From UBA830 sp002295635 (lineage in GTDB: Bacteria; Pseudomonadota; Alphaproteobacteria; MPNO01; UBA830): a stretch of DNA of 64,000 nt. The stretch spans positions 1 through 64,000 of the forward strand of contig DBHK01000016.1 in NCBI GenBank assembly GCA_002295635.1. The letters run 5' to 3'. This document shows, one piece after another, positions 8,414-16,827 of the stretch. Position 1 is the stretch's first letter; every line of letters begins with the position of its first letter. A program made the position numbers and the translations under genes. The notes beneath the pieces are model-generated. The model had not been told where the DNA came from. It worked only from the letters and a program-made list of their open reading frames with translations, and did not search any database.

Positions 8414-9206
8414 TTTTACGTTAATTGCAAAAAATGAATTTGAGAAGTTGCTTGCAAATTCTATTGAACATCAGAACCCCGACGTATTAGCGGCATCGGA
8501 TATAATTAGAAATATGGCTCTGATTTCTTTCACGCGTTTTGCAAGATCTAGTAGCCTCTATTTCTCCCTAAATCACGCGCTTTCAACTTCAATTATTGGT
8601 TTGCATATCCTCAACGCCATGCGATGCCGAAATGGTGTGATCCGGCCAGCGCTAATACTTAATTTGATGGCATCCGTTCTCTTCTGTAACATTGGCATAG
8701 TAAGAGGGATTCTGGAGGAAGATGATGGTGAAAAACAGAAGGTGAGTAACGACAATCCGGCTCTGGTCAATGCAAATTATACTGATTCCTCAATGTGGGA
8801 GTATAAGTCTTTCCGAAGTATTAAGTTCATCCAAGGTATTTCTTTGCTAAATACAAATGTAAATATCGAAATAGTCAGTCGTGCTATCGAATATTCGGAT
8901 TTTTTCAGCAATAAAACAAAGAAACACAGTGATGTTGATGAGATAGCTAAATATTTGCGTGCTATTCAAGTTATCTCCCTAATGTCCGATCAAAATTACC
9001 AACGAAAATTGGTAGAATTTTATCTGTCCGCGAAAGAAGCAAATTTGATAGACAGATCGATATTTAGCGATTTGCCTGATTTTCGGGAAAAATGGGTCCA
9101 ATTTTTTTGGGAGCGTTTGTATCCTGACGTTGGAGAAGAGATCTTACTTTTAAGAGAGACAATCGAGGGTAGAAACATTGTCTCCCAAATGTATTCTCAC
9201 CTTTAA
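8406..9206 (+). CDS. degenerate HD-like paralogue (pseudoenzyme) of the upstream HD-GAF protein
   Basis: 266 residues from ATG 8406, overlapping the preceding stop by 8 bp; TTG 8400 is an alternative start. It aligns along its length with the HD part of the upstream protein: LLFHDIGYVRNILGGD matches VLFCNIGIVRGILEED, SELISYTQFP matches VSRAIEYSDFF, and the tails IGEALKYLQVTDEGK and VGEEILLLRETIEGR match. The HD doublet is replaced by Cys94-Asn95, the first His of YHDVEH by Phe (only the second His is kept, His57), and the distal Asp by a hydrophobic residue or Gln. The metal site should therefore be lost. It has no GAF domain. The overlap suggests coupled translation and a partner or regulatory subunit role. 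The paralogy is seen; the role is inferred. Confidence 0.72.
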   Translation: MINFTLIAKNEFEKLLANSIEHQNPDVLAASDIIRNMALISFTRFARSSSLYFSLNHALSTSIIGLHILNAMRCRNGVIRPALILNLMASVLFCNIGIVRGILEEDDGEKQKVSNDNPALVNANYTDSSMWEYKSFRSIKFIQGISLLNTNVNIEIVSRAIEYSDFFSNKTKKHSDVDEIAKYLRAIQVISLMSDQNYQRKLVEFYLSAKEANLIDRSIFSDLPDFREKWVQFFWERLYPDVGEEILLLRETIEGRNIVSQMYSHL

Positions 9207-9649
9207 GTGATTTGAAATTTAAATCTCGTGCATCGGTATCATTCAACCGTTCGCTGATGAAAAACATAGGTGTAATTTCGCATCCGATATCACCACTAAA
9301 TCACGAATAGATTGGGTTTCTTATATATATACGACTTGGAATGTCTCGGATTTCAGAAAGATGCTATAGACCGCCAATTCAGTTAAAAAAAATAATAGCT
9401 ACCGCATCCCGCGCCCTTTGGTTGCCGTAGGATGAAAATAAATGAACTGCTTATTCCATCGAGCGATATATCTTATACTATAAGCCATGGAATGGTTTCC
9501 GAAAGAGAAGCAAAAAATCGATTTCCTGTCGCTCGCAACGCGGAAGGAGAAAAACCCATGGATAGAAATATTATATATTTCGTTAGGATTCGTATTCTTT
9601 TCCTGGGTTCTTTACCAAATGTTTTTTGGGGAGTGATCACGACGGTGTC
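9207..9649. other. 443-bp intergenic region downstream of the HD pair
   Basis: AT-rich, with no recognised gene. A frame from ATG 9432 to 9653 (73 codons, overlapping the recX start) has no family match, an odd amino-acid mix and a poor ribosome binding site, so I do not call it. No copy of the tRNA-Thr 3' end and no clear terminator hairpin is visible. The recX promoter is presumably in the right-hand part. Confidence 0.5.
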
Positions 9650-10225
9650 ATGAATCCCCGAAGAAACCGTGCACCCAAGAATATGTCTGAAAAACGGCTT
9701 CGGAACATTGCTATCTGGTATTGCGAACGGTATCTCGTCTCCAGCGAGAAGCTGGCGCATTACCTGAAGAAACGTCTTTACCGTGATGTCCGTGACGATG
9801 AGGAGCGCGCGCGCTTTTCTGAACTCATTCCAAGTATCGTAACCGATCTTGTGGCCCTTGGTCATGCAGACGACCGTGAAGCGGCATCAGCTCGACTGCG
9901 GTCCGCCTTGCGGTCCGGTTATGCTAAAGAGACAGCTGTAGCCATCGCTGCATCCAGTGCCATGGTTGAGAGAGAAATAGTCGAATCCGAACTGGACAAT
10001 GCTTTAATCCAAGCACTGCCTGAGCTGGAAAATATTGGTCTGGTCGAAACGGAAAGTGCTACCAGCCAAGCTATCTTGGCACTCAAACGTGCGCAGCGGG
10101 GGCCATTCAGATTGTCTGATCAGAACGACAAGTCGCGGAGGCGGGATGTTGCTTGGCTGCAACGACGCGGCTTCAGAATGTACGCGATCAAAATGGCACT
10201 TGATATCGACTTACTCGACGAATAG
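9650..10225 (+). CDS. recX: RecX-family regulatory protein
   Basis: 191 residues from ATG 9650 (TTG 9626 is an alternative in the same frame). The protein is helical and shows the RecX repeats: LRNIAIWYCERYLVSSEKLAHYL near the N-terminus (aligning with the family pattern of a three-helix repeat followed by basic LKKRLYRD), a middle repeat with VTDLVALGHADDREAA, and a C-terminal repeat ending in DVAWLQRRGFRMYAIKMAL. RecX binds RecA filaments and limits their growth in the cytosol. recA is not adjacent, which is common in alphaproteobacteria. The amino-acid match is moderate but the overall architecture fits. Confidence 0.8.
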   Translation: MNPRRNRAPKNMSEKRLRNIAIWYCERYLVSSEKLAHYLKKRLYRDVRDDEERARFSELIPSIVTDLVALGHADDREAASARLRSALRSGYAKETAVAIAASSAMVEREIVESELDNALIQALPELENIGLVETESATSQAILALKRAQRGPFRLSDQNDKSRRRDVAWLQRRGFRMYAIKMALDIDLLDE

Positions 10226-10403
10226 GGAAATATCACGAAACGATTACACACCCGTTCTATATCACTCAGCAAACCATTTATTAATTTTGCGCAGAAGCGG
10301 ATTATATGATCAAGGTATTTTCGGACGGCCTCATACCAGATCCAAATGACAAGAGTTAGAAGCCATCCCAATTAATCGAGCATTTCATAAATGCCACAGG
10401 CGT

Positions 10404-11480
10404 CTAATTCCGAGTTTCAGCAGCAATAGCATCTGCCACCATCCGTCGCAGGGCCAGTCCCGGGCCGTCAACATTGATGTCGATCCATTTTTTTGGGTTG
10501 TGGTCATGACGGCGCATATTCATCTGCTGCGCGGAAAGGATATCCACGTCCTCTTGAAAGGCACCACGCAGCTCACGTCGGAACTCTTCGTCCATATCGG
10601 GATCCTCCTGCGCAAAGTTCCTAGAATGTGCGTAAAAATACCATGTAGAATTTTCCGTCTCAGGCGTGATGGCATTCAGGTTATAGAACTCGAATCCTTG
10701 GCCGTTCCGACCAGCAGACTTCGGCGAAAAATCATCAGGATGATCTCCAGCCTTTGCACCACATCCCGCAGGGAGACACCCAACCCGAACCGTATTTAAA
10801 CTTGGCACCCTCGCCTCTGCATACTGCCAGCGATCGATATTCTCTTTGAACCCACCAAAATGAGCGTAAAGAGGTGCAGGCGGTGAGTCCAGAATCCAGC
10901 GGATCATCTGCACAGTATCTTCAGTTTTTTTGGTTACAATTGGAAAATCCGGCACCGCCGAGGTCCCAATATTCTTCACATGCACATAGGCGAGGTGTGA
11001 CAAGTCGAGCAAGTTATCATTGAATAATTCGTAATGGCATTGAATATGAAAAGGTGGATCACCCTTAACTACGGCCCACTGCGGATCATCCATGACATGC
11101 CAATCCGGTAACTGGCTTTCATCAGCTTCAGCCGGTTCACCCATCCAGACCCAAACGTACTGATATTTTTCTATCACTGGCCAGGCCCGGACTCGGCTTT
11201 CCGGCGGCACTCGGGTCTGTCCCGGTACCCTCACGCAAGCGCCTGAGGTATCGAAAGTTAAACCATGGTATCCACATTCCAAATTATCACCGATTATTTT
11301 ACCTTCCGAAAGTGGAAGATGGCGATGGCAACACCGATCCTCTAGCGCAACAACTTGCCCCTTTGTATCGCGAAAAAAGACGATTGGCTCATTGAGAATA
11401 GTGCGGGCCATCGGCCTCTCTGCCGAAACCTCATGGTTCCATGCGGCTGCGTACCAGGAATTTTTGAGAAAAGCTCCCAT
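10404..11480 (-). CDS. Rieske 2Fe-2S oxygenase, vanillate O-demethylase (VanA)-like
   Basis: 358 residues, standard for the single-component-type VanA family of aromatic O-demethylases/hydroxylases. The Rieske centre is Cys50-x-His52 and Cys69-x2-His72. The mononuclear iron site is seen as the D-x2-H-x4-H pattern Asp159, His162, His167 in LLDLSHLAYVH. Electrons normally come from a VanB-type reductase; none is encoded next to it. The preferred substrate (methoxylated or carboxylated aromatic) cannot be told. The divergent 81-codon gene and the NMT1-like protein lie upstream. Iron-centre residues are seen directly; the demethylase role is family inference. Confidence 0.85.
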   Translation of the reverse strand: MGAFLKNSWYAAAWNHEVSAERPMARTILNEPIVFFRDTKGQVVALEDRCCHRHLPLSEGKIIGDNLECGYHGLTFDTSGACVRVPGQTRVPPESRVRAWPVIEKYQYVWVWMGEPAEADESQLPDWHVMDDPQWAVVKGDPPFHIQCHYELFNDNLLDLSHLAYVHVKNIGTSAVPDFPIVTKKTEDTVQMIRWILDSPPAPLYAHFGGFKENIDRWQYAEARVPSLNTVRVGCLPAGCGAKAGDHPDDFSPKSAGRNGQGFEFYNLNAITPETENSTWYFYAHSRNFAQEDPDMDEEFRRELRGAFQEDVDILSAQQMNMRRHDHNPKKWIDINVDGPGLALRRMVADAIAAETRN

Positions 11481-11607
11481 TACTATCTTTCAGTTTCTAT
11501 AGAAAAACAGACTATGTCGGCGAGCCTTCCTTCAGCAAGTATGACGTCTAGCATTGGATATTGGATTGGCGATGTTATATTGGCCATCAGTAACATATGA
11601 GGTCAAC

Positions 11608-11853
11608 ATGCCTAATTTCTATAGCCCCGACTTGGGCTCGGATCCGGAAAGCCCTTTCGCCCGCGATAACACCGGGAAGCTAGTCCGTCGTATGTACTGG
11701 TTAGACATGGGCGATTCCTCCGTGATCCTCGCTTTAACAAATGGTGTCGGCGCGCCCCTGACAGCGGATCAGAAACGTGCACACCTTGAGGATATCGGTC
11801 GAGCGCACCTCATCGACCAAGTCTGTACGCAGGAAATTCTACCCCCAGAATAA
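11608..11853 (+). CDS. small uncharacterised protein (81 aa)
   Basis: Opens at ATG 11608 with GAGG six bases upstream. The product is acidic and soluble (MPNFYSPDLGSDPESPFARD at the start, ending QEILPPE), with no signal peptide, membrane segment or cysteine pair. It is divergent from the VanA-like gene (127 bp apart) and its stop is 3 bp from the stop of the convergent NMT1-like gene. Composition and a good ribosome binding site suggest a real gene, but I do not recognise a family. A small accessory protein of the oxygenase is one idea without direct support. Confidence 0.55.
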   Translation: MPNFYSPDLGSDPESPFARDNTGKLVRRMYWLDMGDSSVILALTNGVGAPLTADQKRAHLEDIGRAHLIDQVCTQEILPPE

Positions 11854-11856
11854 ATC

Positions 11857-12786
11857 TTATTCAGCCACCGCCTCATGTGCTGACTGCTGCCGATGAACGT
11901 CAACTAGAATTTCCGGGGCTAATTCGTCGATCATTCCCCAGCTCCGCATCCATTCGTAAGTGCGCTGGAGCTCTTCAGCCGGTATCGGCGCGGGGTCGAC
12001 CATCTGCAGCCGCGATAACCGGAAATCATCTACCGTCAAGGTTTCTATACCAGGGTGCTGGCCTTTATGTCGGTCGATGAAATATTGCATATATTTGCGC
12101 TTGTCCGCGTTGATAAGTCGGACAGCCTTTTTAACTGCTCTGTTGAACGCAGCATAGGTTTCAGCGTTGATCTCGTCGGACGCAACCTCTGTGCCGTGAT
12201 ACATGCCCTCAATAATAATCCGACAGCCATTCTTCTCTGCGAGCGTCAGGTAGGGCTCAGTCAGGGTGGTCGCATCGACTTCACCTTTCAACAACGCATC
12301 GTAGCGGGCAGAAGACCCATTGGGAGCCCGACAGGTCTTGATTAGATCGCGCGGTAAGAACCCTTCGAGCATTTGGTATGTAAGATAATGTGTGCCGAAG
12401 TAATATGGCACCGCAACTTGGTGATTAGCGAGTTGCTGCGGTGAGTACACGTCGGACTCGGGCGCAACAACGATACCCGCCCATACCATGATCGATCGGC
12501 GTCCGAGCTGACGGCCCTTGGCGTGTGTGTCCTGGACTCGCCTGTAATTTCCCCATTCGCAGGCATTATACATGTCAGCACCGCCTTTCTCGAAAGCATC
12601 CCCATGGCTTCCAAATGCGGATAGTCCATCCGGAGTCGTAATCTTTGGATCGACCTGCCGGTCCGTATTGGCCCGTTTCACCCATTCGATCTCAATGCCC
12701 TCAGCAGCGAACAACCCCTCGTCGTCAGCCACAAGTTCTGCCAGGCCCTGAAAGGGCGACGTGGTTTCTAGACGCATCTTTTCCAT
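11857..12786 (-). CDS. NMT1/THI5-like periplasmic-binding-fold protein without signal peptide
   Basis: 309 residues with the SBP_bac type II fold typical of the NMT1/THI5 family: an N-terminal strand followed by GLAELVADDEGLFAAEGIEIEW, a hinge region with IVVAPESDVYSPQQLANHQVAV, and YDALLKGEVDATTLTEPYLTL. Transport-linked members carry a signal or lipobox; this one starts MEKMRLETT directly with the first strand, so it should stay in the cytosol. No permease or ATPase gene is adjacent. It could be an enzyme using this fold, as Pht5 decarboxylase does, or an orphan binding protein. The start is ATG 12786, with GGAGGA four bases upstream; GTG 12789 immediately precedes it. Confidence 0.75.
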   Translation of the reverse strand: MEKMRLETTSPFQGLAELVADDEGLFAAEGIEIEWVKRANTDRQVDPKITTPDGLSAFGSHGDAFEKGGADMYNACEWGNYRRVQDTHAKGRQLGRRSIMVWAGIVVAPESDVYSPQQLANHQVAVPYYFGTHYLTYQMLEGFLPRDLIKTCRAPNGSSARYDALLKGEVDATTLTEPYLTLAEKNGCRIIIEGMYHGTEVASDEINAETYAAFNRAVKKAVRLINADKRKYMQYFIDRHKGQHPGIETLTVDDFRLSRLQMVDPAPIPAEELQRTYEWMRSWGMIDELAPEILVDVHRQQSAHEAVAE

Positions 12787-12948
12787 CACTTCCTCCTATA
12801 CTAAGCGGACTTTATCGCGAACTAAGTACTATCTTGCCATCCCCGTATGATCCTGCCAACGGCATACATAAACGCGGTTCCGCCATATATTGACCAAAGT
12901 CCGGAGTCCGGCGAAGCTCATGCAAATAAAATAAATAAAGGAATCCCG

Positions 12949-14151
12949 ATGACTGAGGCCTACATTCCTTATGGCGGATACTGGTCCACTCCTTTCGCCA
13001 AGTGGCAGGGGACCCTTAGCCATCTAAACAGTATTGAGTTAGCCGCGTACGTTGCAAAAATTGAACTCGACCATCGCTGTATTGACCCATCCGATTTCGA
13101 TATGGCGGTGCTAGGATACACCGTGCCTCAGCATAAGTCTTTTTATGGCACGCCGTGGATGATGGGGTTGATTGGCGCTGAAAAAGTAACTGGACCGACC
13201 GTAGCGCAGGCCTGCGCTACTTCGGCGCGTTGCCTTCAGAATTCAGCCATGGAAATCGGTGAAATGGCCAAGTCGGTGCTCGTTGTTACGGCGGACCGAA
13301 CTTCGAATGGGCCAAACGTATATTATCCGAACCCTCTGGGGCCCGGTGGAATGGGTATTTCGGAAAACTGGGTGCTTGATAGTTTTGGTTATGACCCTTA
13401 CGCAAAAGTCGCGATGGTGGACACTGCAGAAAATGTCGCTCGCAGGTGGCAAATCTCCACCCAGGAACAACATGATGTCGTCGCGCAGCGTTATGAACAG
13501 TACGGTCACGCTACTGCCAATGACAACGCCTTTCATAAGAGATTCATGCGCCTCCCATTCTCTGTGCCAGACCAAAATTATCGAACTACTATAGCCACCA
13601 TGACAGGCGACGAAGGAATCTTTAAAACGACCCGCGAGGGGCTCAATGATTTGAAACCTGTTATGAAGAATGGAAGTGTGACATTTGCGGGTCAGACGCA
13701 CCCGGCAGATGGCAATACGTCGATGATCATAACGACGCGTGATATGGCATCCACGATATCTACAAATAATAATATTGAAATTCGTCTCGCCGGTTTTGGC
13801 CAAGCCCGTACCAACAAAGCATTTATGCCGCACGCACCTGTTCCCGCATCACAACAAGCCCTCCGAAACGTTGGTATCTCGCTAGACGACATAACCGCTG
13901 TGAAAACCCACAACCCCTTTGCGGTGAATGACATCGTTTTTTGCCGTGAGACTGGCTACGATATCACCAAGATGAATAATTACGGCTGTTCACTGATCTG
14001 GGGCCACCCACAAGGTCCAACAGGATTGAGGGCGATCTGCGAACTTATTGAAGAACTAGTCATCCGCGGTGGTGGCTATGGCCTTTTTAATGGCTGCGCT
14101 GCGGGCGACAGCTCGATGGCGGCTATTATCCAAGTGCGAGACGCAACATGA
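12949..14151 (+). CDS. thiolase-family acyltransferase (acetyl-CoA acetyltransferase-like)
   Basis: 400 residues from ATG 12949, preceded by AAAGGA. The thiolase catalytic set is complete at near-canonical positions: nucleophile Cys89 in AQACATSAR, Asn322 in HNPFAVND (where classical thiolases have NEAF), His353 in GHPQGPTG and Cys383 in NGCAAGDSS. Thiolases cleave or form 3-oxoacyl-CoA in the last step of beta-oxidation-like pathways. The GCAAGDSSM variant in place of CGGGG marks a less-studied subgroup, often found with catabolic clusters. It is divergent from the NMT1-like gene and followed by an alcohol dehydrogenase. Substrate unknown. Confidence 0.87.
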   Translation: MTEAYIPYGGYWSTPFAKWQGTLSHLNSIELAAYVAKIELDHRCIDPSDFDMAVLGYTVPQHKSFYGTPWMMGLIGAEKVTGPTVAQACATSARCLQNSAMEIGEMAKSVLVVTADRTSNGPNVYYPNPLGPGGMGISENWVLDSFGYDPYAKVAMVDTAENVARRWQISTQEQHDVVAQRYEQYGHATANDNAFHKRFMRLPFSVPDQNYRTTIATMTGDEGIFKTTREGLNDLKPVMKNGSVTFAGQTHPADGNTSMIITTRDMASTISTNNNIEIRLAGFGQARTNKAFMPHAPVPASQQALRNVGISLDDITAVKTHNPFAVNDIVFCRETGYDITKMNNYGCSLIWGHPQGPTGLRAICELIEELVIRGGGYGLFNGCAAGDSSMAAIIQVRDAT

Positions 14152-14188
14152 TTCCTATTCCAATTAATTCGAGTTTTCCGTGGTAGGC

Positions 14189-14431
14189 ATGACGTGTTGC
14201 AAGGTCTCTCAAATTGAAAAATGCGCCATCACCAGTAATACGATCATACCGGGGATAAGCGACTGTGAGGTGGAATATATCGATGGAACCGCTCAAAGTC
14301 CTGACGATGAAATATCAATACAAACGATCAAACGAATTAAACAAACCGATGGTCTCATTGGTAGAGCGTTTGTCTTTGCATCACCGGCCAGCGGCTTTGC
14401 GACTGGCCAGTCAGTTATAGGCCACGGTTAA
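14189..14431 (+). CDS. doubtful 80-codon ORF between thiolase and alcohol dehydrogenase
   Basis: A frame from ATG 14189 (or GTG 14180) to 14431 fills most of the 294-bp space. The product has no recognised motif and no convincing ribosome binding site. Thiolases of this kind often pair with a DUF35/OB-fold protein, but the zinc-finger cysteines of that family are not here. It may be non-coding leader of the dehydrogenase gene. Confidence 0.18.
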   Translation: MTCCKVSQIEKCAITSNTIIPGISDCEVEYIDGTAQSPDDEISIQTIKRIKQTDGLIGRAFVFASPASGFATGQSVIGHG

Positions 14432-14445
14432 ATGGCGTATAGCTG

Positions 14446-15480
14446 ATGAAAGCCCTCATTCTTAACGGCCCCGGACACCCGTTTTCATTTGAAACCGTCC
14501 CAGACCCGATCGCCGGACCAGGTGAAGCGGTTGTCAGAGTAGTCACTTGCGGATCAGGACTCACCATCCAACACGTTAAAGCGGGACGGGCTAAAGTTGA
14601 TTATCCGAGGATAATCGGTCACGAAATTATGGGCCTTATCGAAGAGGTCGGACAGGGTGTGGACGGACTCGAGGTCGGCGATCCAGTTACCGCATATTTC
14701 TATTTGACTTGCGGTCAATGTAAATGGTGTAGCATCAATCGCGAAACACTGTGCGAGGATTTCAGTGGCTATGTCGGTCGAGCCTGTGACGGAGGTTACG
14801 CGGAATATATGAAACTGCCGGGCCGGAATTTTTTGAAACTGCCGAATGACCTTGACTGGAAGGCACATCCAGCTGAGGTCGGTGTGATAACGGATGCAAT
14901 TGCAACACCTTTAAAGGTTATTCGCCACGCTAACGTTAAAGCGGGGGAAACCGTCGCGGTATTTGGGGCCGGCGGCGGATTAGGCATTCATATGCTAATG
15001 CTCGCAAAAAGGGCTCACGCACAGGTCATTGCGGTAGATGTCGCCGAAAATAAATTCGATGCCTGTCATCGCGCTGGTGCCGATATATGCGTCAACCCCG
15101 CCAGCGGATATGCTGAAGAAGTACTGAAGGATCTGAGTAAGGGCGGGTTAGACGTTGCAATTGATTTTGTATCGTCTCAGGAGACCCTGGAAACGGCAGT
15201 TCAATGTCTCGGGCGCGGGGGCAGGATGGTAACGTTGGGAGGATCTGGTGTATCTTTCAATGCTAATGCCGCCGACATGCTCGCAAAAGAGTTAGTTTTA
15301 ATGGGCAGCCGCTATGCGACCCGACAAGAAGTAGTAAAGTCCCTAGAAATCTGCGCCCGCGGAGATGTTTGGCCACTTGTCACTGAAACGACCGACATGG
15401 CCGGTGCTGAAGCCCTGCACGAGCGGGTTGAGCGGGGCCTCGTTACTGGCCGTGCTGCTATTTTTGTTAATAACATCTGA
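14446..15480 (+). CDS. zinc-dependent medium-chain alcohol dehydrogenase
   Basis: 344 residues of the MDR family. Seen in order: a GroES-like catalytic domain with GHEIMG (second zinc ligand region), a structural zinc site of four cysteines in CGQCKWCSINRETLC, and a Rossmann domain with FGAGGGLGIHM for NAD(P)H. The first catalytic position is Cys in VVTCGSGLT. It would oxidise an alcohol or reduce an aldehyde/ketone in the cytosol. It follows the thiolase on the same strand and could act on a product of the same pathway. The exact substrate is not inferable. Confidence 0.88.
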   Translation: MKALILNGPGHPFSFETVPDPIAGPGEAVVRVVTCGSGLTIQHVKAGRAKVDYPRIIGHEIMGLIEEVGQGVDGLEVGDPVTAYFYLTCGQCKWCSINRETLCEDFSGYVGRACDGGYAEYMKLPGRNFLKLPNDLDWKAHPAEVGVITDAIATPLKVIRHANVKAGETVAVFGAGGGLGIHMLMLAKRAHAQVIAVDVAENKFDACHRAGADICVNPASGYAEEVLKDLSKGGLDVAIDFVSSQETLETAVQCLGRGGRMVTLGGSGVSFNANAADMLAKELVLMGSRYATRQEVVKSLEICARGDVWPLVTETTDMAGAEALHERVERGLVTGRAAIFVNNI

Positions 15481-15519
15481 CACTTCCCAATTTCCCTAAA
15501 GAGATATGGCTTAGGTAAT

Positions 15520-16119
15520 CTATTCTTCCGTATGCTTGCCGACGGCCCAGCCTTTAGCTCCGATAGTCGCTTTTGCAAAAGCTTTAGGCTCTTCTTCTAA
15601 CGGGGTGGCGAGCGTATCGTTCCAACGATTGAAAAACCCATAGAGACTGATGATCGAGAGTAATTCGACGATCTGATAGTCGGTATAATGTTCTTTAAGC
15701 GCCTCGAAATCCTCGTCAGTAACCATGTTGGGGATTGACGAAGCCGCCTGAGCGAAACGAAGGGCAACACGTTCCGATTCGGAGAATAGGTCGCTGGTCT
15801 CAAACTCCCAGATAGCAGCGACCTTCTCAGCTTCTTCACCGGAATGACTCGCAGCACCCCCAGAGTGGGCTACGCAGTACATACAACCCGCTGCCAAACT
15901 TGATGCATTCCCAACTAGGTATAAAAGCCCGGGTGATAGAGACTTCTCAGTATTGTGCATTATAGCTTTATACAATTCGTTTATACCCGTCAGCAGTTCT
16001 GGCTTGCGTGCCATAATTCGCTGCGAATTCGGCAAGAAACCGAGCGCTTCAATTGTTGGTCTGAGGAAATCGATGGAATCACCCATTTCTTCGTCGGTAA
16101 GAGGTTTTATCCGTGACAT
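15520..16119 (-). CDS. AhpD-like/carboxymuconolactone decarboxylase-family protein, copy 1
   Basis: 199 residues. The AhpD signature is present as Cys79-x2-Cys82-x2-His85 in AAGCMYCVAHSGG, which in the family is a redox pair that can reduce peroxides or donate electrons. The surrounding helices (MARKPELLTGINELYKAI, FAQAASSIPNMV, YQIVELLSIISLYGFFNRWN) are typical of the peroxidase-related subgroup. It is a close paralogue of the next upstream gene with only 6 bp between them, so both are one transcription unit read from 16737. Activity as an alkylhydroperoxidase is family inference. Confidence 0.83.
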   Translation of the reverse strand: MSRIKPLTDEEMGDSIDFLRPTIEALGFLPNSQRIMARKPELLTGINELYKAIMHNTEKSLSPGLLYLVGNASSLAAGCMYCVAHSGGAASHSGEEAEKVAAIWEFETSDLFSESERVALRFAQAASSIPNMVTDEDFEALKEHYTDYQIVELLSIISLYGFFNRWNDTLATPLEEEPKAFAKATIGAKGWAVGKHTEE

Positions 16120-16125
16120 TCGGTA

Positions 16126-16737
16126 TTACTCCGTTTCTTCAATAGGGGCGTGTTTGCCAATGCTCCACCCATGTCTGGCTAAATACATTTCACCAAATTC
16201 TATGGGCTCTGCCTCAAGTGGAGTCGCAAGCGTATCGTTCCACCGGTTTAGAAAACCAAACATAGAAACCACCGATACGATTTCGACAATCTGATAGTCG
16301 GTGAAGTGCTGACTCAGATCATCGAAATCCTCATTCGTTACCATATTGGGGACTGCCGAAGCAGATTGAGCAAAACGTAGCGCTGATTTTTCAGCCTCGG
16401 AAAAAAGATCACTAGTCTCGAACTCAAAAATCGCCGCGACCTTCGCCCCATCTACACCGCGAAGATTTGATGCGCCCCCTGTATGGGCCTGACAATAATT
16501 ACAACCGGCTGCCACGCTTGAGGCGTTTGCGATCATATATTTCAGATCACTCGATATTGATTTCTTGGTTTCCAGCATTACCGCCTTGCCGAGTTCATTA
16601 TATGCGGCGATAAGTTCAGGCTTATGTGCCATAATTCTCTGTGAGTTTGGTACGAAGCCGAGGCGTTCTTTAGACGTTGCAATAATGTCGCTATACTTCG
16701 TTAGTTCCTCATCGTTCAGCATTCTGACACGGCTCAT
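16126..16737 (-). CDS. AhpD-like/carboxymuconolactone decarboxylase-family protein, copy 2
   Basis: 203 residues, aligned from end to end without visible gaps with the 15520-16119 protein: NSQRIMA(R/H)KPEL, C79-x2-C82-x2-H85 (AAGCNYCQAHTGG), FAQSASAVPNMV and NRWNDTLATPLE are shared. This is a tandem duplication; enough substitutions exist between the copies that it is not recent. It is first in the two-gene unit. The duplicates may form a hetero-oligomer or differ in substrate. Confidence 0.83.
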   Translation of the reverse strand: MSRVRMLNDEELTKYSDIIATSKERLGFVPNSQRIMAHKPELIAAYNELGKAVMLETKKSISSDLKYMIANASSVAAGCNYCQAHTGGASNLRGVDGAKVAAIFEFETSDLFSEAEKSALRFAQSASAVPNMVTNEDFDDLSQHFTDYQIVEIVSVVSMFGFLNRWNDTLATPLEAEPIEFGEMYLARHGWSIGKHAPIEETE

Positions 16738-16827
16738 AGACTTTTCCCAAATTGACGTTTATGCGTAGCGAAAAACTCGTGTGCGCAAAACATGCGGAGA
16801 CTTTAGTTTCGGGGGCGGAGGCTATTC

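Noticed and set aside
9432..9653. 73-codon plus-strand frame before recX
   Set aside because: No ribosome binding site, no family match, overlaps the recX start and has unlikely composition.
11857..12786. ABC transporter substrate-binding protein as a transport component
   Set aside because: The fold fits but there is no signal peptide and no permease or ATPase gene nearby, so a transport role is not supported.
13243..13833. 196-codon minus-strand frame inside the thiolase gene
   Set aside because: A long antisense frame over a gene with a complete thiolase catalytic set; its product is rich in His, Arg and Cys as typical of shadow frames.
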